Source of the DNA: Pseudomonas aestuarii
GTDB lineage: Bacteria; Pseudomonadota; Gammaproteobacteria; Pseudomonadales; Pseudomonadaceae
NCBI RefSeq assembly: GCF_027988105.1
Contig: NZ_JAQJZJ010000001.1
Location: 620,001-684,000, forward strand
Length of the DNA stretch: 64,000 bases
Direction: 5' to 3'
Of this stretch, positions 58,120 through 64,000 are shown piece after piece; within the stretch, counting starts at the first letter, position 1, and every line of letters begins with the position of its first letter. The notes below the pieces were generated by a model that was given only the letters and a program-made list of their open reading frames with translations, searched no databases and was not told the DNA's origin. The translations under genes and the position numbers were made by a program.

Positions 58120-59075
58120 TGAAAGTGGCGCATCCTGAAGTTGTAACAACCCAGCGCGTCAATCCCGGTGAGTCACTGCGCGAGGCGCGCGAGAGCAAGG
58201 GCTGGGCCGTAGACGAAGTGGCCGCCCAACTGAATCTCACGCCGCTGCGCCTGAGTCAGATCGAAGCGGGGGCTTTCGATAAATTGCCGGGCAATACCTT
58301 TGCCCGCGGCTATGTTCGCGCTTATGCCAAACTCCTGGGCATGGATCAGAGTCGTCTGGTCCTGGAGTTCGATCAGTTCACTGGCAGTGATGCCGTGGGC
58401 AGCGATGTACACAGCCTGGGCCATATCGAGGAGCCCGCGCGTTACTCGCAAAGCATCCTGCGATTCGTCAGTTTTGCCTTGCTGCTGGCGCTGACTGGCG
58501 TCGGTTTTTACTGGTGGCAAGAGCAGGGCGCGCGGCATGTCGGTGAGTCGCCTGTCACCACTATCGAGCAGGTTGAAGTAGACGGTGCCGATGGCCTGAC
58601 CCAGCTGCATCCTCTGGATGAGCCGGAAGATCAGGCCGTGCTGGCGGCTCAGGGCGTGACTGAGCTGAACCTGACGCCTGCCATCGCCGAACAAACCGCG
58701 GAGTCGGAATTGGACGCTGCCGTCGAACAGGCAGCAGCTGAGCCGGCTGGCGAAGAGCCCCAGGCCGAACCTGCAGTTGCCGACAGCCCCGTAGCGGCCA
58801 ACACGACTGAATCGCTGGCCGTGGCTGCCGGCGAGGGCATGGTCAGTGTCAGCTATGTCGCTGACTGCTGGACACAATTGACCGACGCCAGTGGCAAGGT
58901 GCTGTTCAGTGCGCTCAAGCGTAAAGGCGATACTTTGCAGGTGGCCGGCAAGGCGCCGTTGGAGTTACGCCTGGGCTTTGCCCGTGGTGCGCAGGTCAGC
59001 TTCAACGGTCAGGCGGTCGATGTGACGCCCTATCTCACGGGTGAAACCGCACGTATCAAGTTGGGTGGTCAGTAA
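58116..59075 (+). CDS. rodZ: RodZ-like helix-turn-helix membrane protein
   Basis: 319 residues. Cytoplasmic HTH ([21 protein letters not shown]) in residues 17-80, membrane helix about 110-130 ([20 protein letters not shown]), an Ala/Glu-rich linker (150-235) and a C-terminal DUF4115 beta domain ([16 protein letters not shown]). RodZ links MreB to the cell-wall machinery and sets rod shape. Confidence 0.92.
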   Translation: MMKVAHPEVVTTQRVNPGESLREARESKGWAVDEVAAQLNLTPLRLSQIEAGAFDKLPGNTFARGYVRAYAKLLGMDQSRLVLEFDQFTGSDAVGSDVHSLGHIEEPARYSQSILRFVSFALLLALTGVGFYWWQEQGARHVGESPVTTIEQVEVDGADGLTQLHPLDEPEDQAVLAAQGVTELNLTPAIAEQTAESELDAAVEQAAAEPAGEEPQAEPAVADSPVAANTTESLAVAAGEGMVSVSYVADCWTQLTDASGKVLFSALKRKGDTLQVAGKAPLELRLGFARGAQVSFNGQAVDVTPYLTGETARIKLGGQ

Positions 59076-59076
59076 G

Positions 59077-60189
59077 ATGCATTGCGAATCGCCGATCAAG
59101 CGTCGTCTGACGCGCAAGATTTGGGTTGGCTCGGTGCCGGTGGGGGGCGATGCGCCCATCGCTGTGCAGAGCATGACCAATACCGATACCAACGATGTGG
59201 CTGCCACAGTGGCCCAAGTCCGCCGTCTGCAGGACGCCGGTGCGGATATCGTGCGTATTTCGGTGCCGGACATGGACGCCGCCGAAGCCTTTGGCCGAAT
59301 CAAGCAGCAGGTCAGCCTGCCGCTGGTGGCGGATATCCACTTCGATTATCAGATCGCCCTGCGGGTGGCCGAACTGGGCGTAGATTGCCTGCGCATCAAT
59401 CCGGGCAATATCGGCCGTGCAGATCGGGTCAAGGCGGTGGTCGAGGCGGCCCGCGATCGCGGGATCTCGATTCGCATCGGGGTCAACGCCGGTTCGCTGG
59501 AAAAAGACCTGCAGAAGAAATACGGCGAGCCGACCCCGGAAGCACTGGTCGAGTCGGCGCTCCGCCATGTAGAACATCTGGATCGTTTGAATTTTCCCGA
59601 CTTCAAGGTCAGCGTCAAAGCCTCCGATGTGTTCATGGCGGTGGAGGCCTATCGGCTGCTGTCCAAGCAGATCGAACAACCCTTGCACCTGGGCATCACC
59701 GAGGCCGGTGGTCTGCGCTCGGGCACTGTGAAGTCGGCGGTGGGGCTGGGTATGCTGCTGGCCGAGGGCATTGGCGATACCATCCGCATCTCCCTGGCCG
59801 CGGACCCGGTGGAAGAGATCAAGGTTGGCTTCGATATTCTCAAGTCGCTGCGCCTGCGCTCTCGAGGGATCAACTTCATCGCCTGCCCGAGCTGCTCGCG
59901 GCAGAATTTCGATGTGGTCAAGACCATGAACGACCTTGAAGGTCGCCTGGAAGACCTGCTGGTACCGCTGGATGTCGCGGTGATCGGCTGTGTGGTCAAC
60001 GGCCCGGGCGAAGCCAAGGAAGCAGACATCGGCCTCACCGGCGGTTCGCCGAGCAACCTGATCTATATCGATGGCAAACCGGCGCAAAAGCTGAACAACG
60101 ACAACCTGGTGGATGAGCTGGAAAAGTTGATACGCCAGAAGGCGGCCGAGAAGGTCGCTGCTGACGCCGCGGTCATCGTGCGCAGCTAA
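59077..60189 (+). CDS. ispG: 4-hydroxy-3-methylbut-2-enyl diphosphate synthase IspG
   Basis: 370 residues from ATG 59077, 1 bp after rodZ. TIM-barrel part with [18 protein letters not shown] and [10 protein letters not shown]; [4Fe-4S] ligands in CPSCSRQ and [17 protein letters not shown]-pathway enzyme of isoprenoid synthesis whose Fe-S cluster depends on the isc system encoded upstream. Confidence 0.97.
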   Translation: MHCESPIKRRLTRKIWVGSVPVGGDAPIAVQSMTNTDTNDVAATVAQVRRLQDAGADIVRISVPDMDAAEAFGRIKQQVSLPLVADIHFDYQIALRVAELGVDCLRINPGNIGRADRVKAVVEAARDRGISIRIGVNAGSLEKDLQKKYGEPTPEALVESALRHVEHLDRLNFPDFKVSVKASDVFMAVEAYRLLSKQIEQPLHLGITEAGGLRSGTVKSAVGLGMLLAEGIGDTIRISLAADPVEEIKVGFDILKSLRLRSRGINFIACPSCSRQNFDVVKTMNDLEGRLEDLLVPLDVAVIGCVVNGPGEAKEADIGLTGGSPSNLIYIDGKPAQKLNNDNLVDELEKLIRQKAAEKVAADAAVIVRS

Positions 60190-60207
60190 CCCTGTTAAGG
60201 AAATGAA

Positions 60208-61497
60208 TTGAGCAAGTCCCTGCAAGCCATTCGTGGCATGAACGATATCCTGCCGGAGCAGACCCCGCTTTGGCGTTATTTCGAAGACAGCGTCGCGCGC
60301 CTGCTGGATGGCTATGGCTATCGGCAGATCCGCATGCCGATCGTCGAGTTCACCGAGCTATTCAAGCGCTCGATCGGCGAAGTGACCGACATCGTCGAAA
60401 AGGAGATGTACACCTTCGAGGATCGCAACGGTGATTCCCTGACCCTGCGTCCGGAAGGCACCGCCGCCTGCGTGCGAGCCGTGCTCGAGCACGGCCTGGC
60501 CGGTGGCGGGCAGACCCAGAAACTCTGGTACATCGGCCCGATGTTTCGTCACGAGCGTCCCCAGAAGGGGCGCTATCGGCAATTCCACCAGATCGGTGTC
60601 GAAGTCTTCAACATCGACGGCCCGGATATCGACGCCGAGTTGATCATCCTGACCTGGCGTCTGTGGGGCCTGCTCGGCATCCGCGATGCGGTCACGCTGG
60701 AGTTGAACAGTCTTGGCACCAGCGCGGCGCGCGCGGTCTATCGCGAGGCCCTGATCGAGTACCTCACGGCCCGCGCCGAGCTGCTTGATGAAGACAGTCG
60801 CCGACGCATGACCAGTAATCCGCTGCGTGTGCTCGACAGCAAGAACCCGGACACCCAGGCGCTGCTGGCCGACGCGCCGAAGCTGGCCGATTACCTGGAC
60901 GACGAATCGCGGGTGCATTTCGCCGGCCTGAAGGCGCGCCTGGATGCGGCCGGGGTGCCCTATGTGATCAATCCCAAGCTGGTGCGTGGCCTGGATTACT
61001 ACAGCAAGACCGTGTTCGAGTGGGTGACCGATCAGCTCGGTGCCCAAGGCACCGTCTGCGCCGGTGGTCGCTACGATGGCCTGGTCGAGCAGATGGGCGG
61101 CAAGCCGACACCGGGTGTGGGATTTGCCATGGGCATCGAGCGTCTGGTGCTGCTGATCGAAACCCTGGACAAGGTACCCGCAGAAATCGCCCGGCAGGTC
61201 GATGTCTACCTCTGTGCGCTGGGTGAACCGGCAGAACTGGCAGCCCTGGCCCTGGCCGAACGCCTGCGTGATCAACTGCCGGCGCTGCGTTTGCAGGTCA
61301 ATGCCGGCGCCGGCAGCTTCAAGAGTCAACTGAAGAAGGCCGACAAGAGCGGCGCGCTTTATGCCTTGGTCATGGGTGAAGACGAACTGGCCCAGCAAGT
61401 GGTAGGTTGCAAGCCGCTGCGGGGCCAGGGTGAACAACAAAGTATCGCCTGGGCGGCACTGGCCGACCATTTGGCGACCTGCGTCTTGCAGGCCTGA
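60208..61497 (+). CDS. hisS: Histidyl-tRNA synthetase
   Basis: 429 residues from TTG 60208 with AAGGA upstream. Class II motifs: [15 protein letters not shown], motif 2 [19 protein letters not shown], the histidine signature [15 protein letters not shown] and motif 3 [15 protein letters not shown]-terminal anticodon domain. Confidence 0.97.
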   Translation: MSKSLQAIRGMNDILPEQTPLWRYFEDSVARLLDGYGYRQIRMPIVEFTELFKRSIGEVTDIVEKEMYTFEDRNGDSLTLRPEGTAACVRAVLEHGLAGGGQTQKLWYIGPMFRHERPQKGRYRQFHQIGVEVFNIDGPDIDAELIILTWRLWGLLGIRDAVTLELNSLGTSAARAVYREALIEYLTARAELLDEDSRRRMTSNPLRVLDSKNPDTQALLADAPKLADYLDDESRVHFAGLKARLDAAGVPYVINPKLVRGLDYYSKTVFEWVTDQLGAQGTVCAGGRYDGLVEQMGGKPTPGVGFAMGIERLVLLIETLDKVPAEIARQVDVYLCALGEPAELAALALAERLRDQLPALRLQVNAGAGSFKSQLKKADKSGALYALVMGEDELAQQVVGCKPLRGQGEQQSIAWAALADHLATCVLQA

Positions 61498-61535
61498 CAG
61501 GCTGTTAAGCGATTTAGCGAATAGGAGTATCTGGG

Positions 61536-62180
61536 GTGGTTTCGCGTACCGATGATGAAGAACTGGCGGTAATCAAGGATTGGTGGCAGCGCAACGGCAA
61601 GCCATTGCTCACTGGCAGCGTATTGGCGCTGGTGGTGGTGTTTGGCTGGCAGGGCTGGCAGAAATACCAGACCAGCCAGGCTCATGGCGCCTCGATGCTC
61701 TATCAGCAATTGCTCGAGACCGCGTTGAACCCGAGTGGCCAGCCTGATCCGGGCAAGGTCGCTGAGTTGGCCGGCAAGCTCAAGAGTGATTTTTCCGGCA
61801 CTCACTATGCCCAGTACGGCAGTCTGTTCGTTGCCAAGGTCGCAGTCGAATCCGGCCAGCTGGACGATGCTGCGGCCGAGTTGCAGGCGATTGTCGACGA
61901 GCCGGTAGACGACACGCTGGCTGAACTGGCCCGGCAGCGTCTGGCCCGTGTTCTGGCTGCGCAGGACAAAGTCGATGAGGCCCTCAAGCTGCTCGAGGGT
62001 GATGCCGATCAAGCCTACCTCGCCAGCCGAGAAGAGCTTAAAGGCGACCTGTTGGTGAAGTTGGGTCGTAGCGATGAGGCCTATGCCGCCTATGTAAAAG
62101 CCAAGGCGGCGCTGGCCGAAGACGCTGCAGTAGGTGGCTTGCAATTGAAGCTCGACGATTTGGCCAAAGGGGATGCGTGA
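61536..62180 (+). CDS. yfgM: YfgM-like ancillary SecYEG protein (TPR)
   Basis: 214 residues from GTG 61536, AGGAGT upstream. Short cytoplasmic head (TDDEELAVIKDWWQRNGK), one membrane helix (PLLTGSVLALVVVFGWQGW) and a periplasmic TPR-like domain. In E. coli YfgM joins PpiD at the SecYEG translocon. Immediately upstream of bamB, as in E. coli. Confidence 0.93.
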   Translation: MVSRTDDEELAVIKDWWQRNGKPLLTGSVLALVVVFGWQGWQKYQTSQAHGASMLYQQLLETALNPSGQPDPGKVAELAGKLKSDFSGTHYAQYGSLFVAKVAVESGQLDDAAAELQAIVDEPVDDTLAELARQRLARVLAAQDKVDEALKLLEGDADQAYLASREELKGDLLVKLGRSDEAYAAYVKAKAALAEDAAVGGLQLKLDDLAKGDA

Positions 62181-62181
62181 C

Positions 62182-63324
62182 GTGATGCGTTGGAAGAATG
62201 CCGCACTGCTGGCCCTGGCCGTTCTGGCCGTAGGTTGCAGCAGCAACAGTAAAAAGGAATTGCCGCCTGCCGATCTGCCTGACTTCGAAGAAGAAGTCGT
62301 GCTGCAGAAGGAGTGGAGCCGTTCGATCGGTGAAGGCCAGGGTAAAACCTTCAACATGCTGGTACCCGCTGTCGAGGGTGACAGCATTTATGCGGCCGAT
62401 GTCGAGGGCCTGGTCATGGCGCTCGACCGCATGACCGGTAAGGTGATCTGGAAACAAGACCTGGATCTGCCGGTTTCGGGTGCCGTGGGCGCCGGTTACG
62501 GCCTGGTGGTGCTTGGCACACTGAAGGGTGAGATCATTGCCCTTGATGCCAGCTCCGGTGAGGAAAAGTGGCGCGCACAAGTGGCCAGTGAGGTGCTCGC
62601 GGCTCCGGCAGTCAATGGCGACATCGTGCTGGTGCAAACTCAAGATGATAGTCTGGTTGCCCTGGATGCTGACACCGGCAGCCAGCGCTGGATCTTTGAA
62701 AACACCCCGGCAGTTCTGACCCTGCGCGGCACCGGTAGCCCGGTACTGACCAATCGTCTGGCCATTGCCGGCCTGTCCAGCGGCAAGGTGATCGCCCTCG
62801 ATGCCCAGCGCGGTATTCCAGTGTGGGAGCAGCGTGTGGCGATTCCGCAAGGGCGCTCCGAGCTTGAACGCGTGGTGGACATCGACGGCGGCCTGCTGCT
62901 TTCGGGTGGCAAGCTGTATGTCGTCAGCTACCAGGGCCGTGTGGCTGCGCTGGATTTGGAAAGCGGGCGGGTGCTGTGGCAGCGCGAAGCCTCCAGTTCG
63001 GTCGGCGTCGCCCAGGGTTTCGGCAACGTCTATGTCAGCCTGGCCAATGGTACGGTCGAGGGCATCGACGAGCGTTCCTCCTCGGCGCTGTGGAGCAACG
63101 ATGCACTGGCGCGTCGCCAATTGTCGGCGCCGGAAGTGTTTTCCAGCTATATCGCCTTCGGCGATCTGGAAGGTTACCTGCACCTGATCAGCCAGGTGGA
63201 TGGGCGTTTTGTCGGGCGTGCGCGCATTGATAGCGATGGCTTGCGTGCCCGTCCACTGGTGGTCGGGGCCTGGCTGTATGCGTTCGGCAACGGTGGCAAA
63301 CTGGTCGCACTGACCGTCAAGTGA
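62182..63324 (+). CDS. bamB: Outer-membrane assembly lipoprotein BamB
   Basis: About 380 residues. Lipoprotein signal with AVGCSS, then eight PQQ-like beta-propeller blades (repeats of the type GKVIWKQDLDL, GEEKWRAQ, GSQRWIFE, GRVLWQREAS). Part of the BAM complex. Start choice: GTG 62182 is about 10 bases from AAGGGG and gives the family length; ATG 62173 is too near it, and ATG 62185 is also possible. Confidence 0.95.
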   Translation: MMRWKNAALLALAVLAVGCSSNSKKELPPADLPDFEEEVVLQKEWSRSIGEGQGKTFNMLVPAVEGDSIYAADVEGLVMALDRMTGKVIWKQDLDLPVSGAVGAGYGLVVLGTLKGEIIALDASSGEEKWRAQVASEVLAAPAVNGDIVLVQTQDDSLVALDADTGSQRWIFENTPAVLTLRGTGSPVLTNRLAIAGLSSGKVIALDAQRGIPVWEQRVAIPQGRSELERVVDIDGGLLLSGGKLYVVSYQGRVAALDLESGRVLWQREASSSVGVAQGFGNVYVSLANGTVEGIDERSSSALWSNDALARRQLSAPEVFSSYIAFGDLEGYLHLISQVDGRFVGRARIDSDGLRARPLVVGAWLYAFGNGGKLVALTVK

Positions 63325-63396
63325 GCCACTGCTAACGGGCTTGGCTATGCTGCACGGCAATGCCGTGCTGCTGGCCGTTTGGCCCTGTAAATTCCG

Positions 63397-63429
63397 GCCG
63401 CTGCCCATGCAGCGGCTTTTGTATTTTTT
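63397..63429 (+). terminator. Terminator or attenuator between bamB and der
   Basis: Stem GCCGCTG / CAGCGGC with loop CCCATG followed by TTTTGTATTTTTTG. It lies 24 bp before der, so some readthrough may feed der. Confidence 0.75.
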
Positions 63430-63452
63430 GAAATAACGAAGTGGAGAGCCTA

Positions 63453-64000
63453 ATGGTTCCCGTAATTGCCCTGGTGGGCCGCCCTAACGTCGGCAAGTCC
63501 ACCCTATTCAACCGCTTGACCAAAAGCCGCGACGCGATTGTCGGCGACCTGTCCGGTCTGACCCGTGATCGCCAATACGGCGAGGCCAAGTGGCAGGGGC
63601 GAACCTATATCGTCATCGACACCGGTGGTATTTCCGGTGATGAAGAAGGTATCGACGCGAAGATGGCCGAGCAGTCGCTGCAGGCCATCGAAGAGGCCGA
63701 TGCCGTGTTGTTTATGGTGGATGCCCGCGCCGGGTTGTCGGCGTCCGACCAGATGATTGGCGAGCACCTGCGTCGACGCAACAAGCGCAGCTTCCTGGTG
63801 ATCAACAAGGTCGACAACATTGACGCCGACCTGGCCCGCGCCGAGTTTGCGACGATGGGTATGGGCGAGTCCCTGGCGATTGCCGGCGCCCACGGCCGTG
63901 GCATCACCCAGATGCTCGAAGCCGTGCTGGGTTCCTTTCCCAAGGATGCCACCGAGCTGCCGGAAGGCGAGGAAGAAGAAGTCGTGCTGGAAGGCCAGGA
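63453..64000 (+). CDS. der: GTPase Der (EngA), C-terminus cut by window edge
   Basis: First 182 or so residues of a family near 490. G1 GRPNVGKST at residue 8, switch region [11 protein letters not shown]3 DTGG, and G4 NKVD; this is the first of the two tandem GTPase domains. Der acts in 50S subunit maturation. AGTGGAGAG precedes the ATG. Confidence 0.96.
   Translation, partial: MVPVIALVGRPNVGKSTLFNRLTKSRDAIVGDLSGLTRDRQYGEAKWQGRTYIVIDTGGISGDEEGIDAKMAEQSLQAIEEADAVLFMVDARAGLSASDQMIGEHLRRRNKRSFLVINKVDNIDADLARAEFATMGMGESLAIAGAHGRGITQMLEAVLGSFPKDATELPEGEEEEVVLEGQ

Overview
The window is GC-rich chromosomal DNA from a Pseudomonas-like gammaproteobacterium. The main evidence is gene order. From 41 kb to the right edge it runs tRNA-Leu(CAA) / queA-tgt-yajC-secD-secF, a glycine-zipper gene, suhB, trmJ-cysE, iscR-iscS-iscU-iscA-hscB-hscA-fdx-iscX, ndk-rlmN-pilF-rodZ-ispG-hisS-yfgM-bamB-der. 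This is the arrangement I know from Pseudomonas aeruginosa, and pilF (type IV pilus pilotin) at this position fits. No taxonomic search was possible, so the genus is inferred.

Left part (1-29.9 kb), mostly core or common accessory genes: a partial yejK nucleoid protein; an orphan TAXI-type binding protein and a YjeH-like amino-acid exporter divergent from an Lrp-type regulator; sbcD-sbcC; a frameshifted periplasmic binding protein; a 175-bp element with 22-bp perfect terminal inverted repeats (MITE-like) that supplies the stop codon of a subfamily-I haloalkane dehalogenase; a small K+-channel-like protein and an ABC1/UbiB-type kinase; the osmF-yehYXW osmoprotectant ABC operon; rlmF; a TVP38/TMEM64 membrane protein; nhaD; valS with holC and pepA on the minus strand; divergent lptF-lptG; an RDD protein; and a cold-shock protein with a long leader.

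Central accessory part (30-41 kb), the most interesting stretch. It holds a compact cell-envelope module: outer-membrane beta-barrel protein, proline-repeat/FN3-like exported protein, ECF sigma factor, zinc-less membrane anti-sigma factor, subtilisin-family (S8) protease, then a separately transcribed exported protein with a proline-rich tail. Two places, one upstream of the first gene and one upstream of the last, carry the same promoter-like sequence: TGAACC, 17 bp, CGACAGAGGG. That is the form expected of an ECF promoter, so the module appears to be an autoregulated ECF regulon with an embedded protease. The anti-sigma periplasmic domain resembles an S8 propeptide/inhibitor fold, suggesting that the neighbouring protease is part of the signalling switch. 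Between this module and the tRNA-Leu gene lie small ORFs, an AT-richer TRIC-channel gene and a decayed IS5-family transposase fragment, which looks like an eroded insertion hot spot at a tRNA gene.

Right part (41-64 kb): housekeeping genes for tRNA queuosine modification, Sec translocation, iron-sulfur cluster assembly under IscR (with a clear type-1 IscR site on its promoter), nucleotide metabolism, isoprenoid and histidyl-tRNA synthesis, and outer-membrane assembly. Most are packed in operons with 4-20 bp spacings or ATGA overlaps. The final gene, der, is cut by the window edge.
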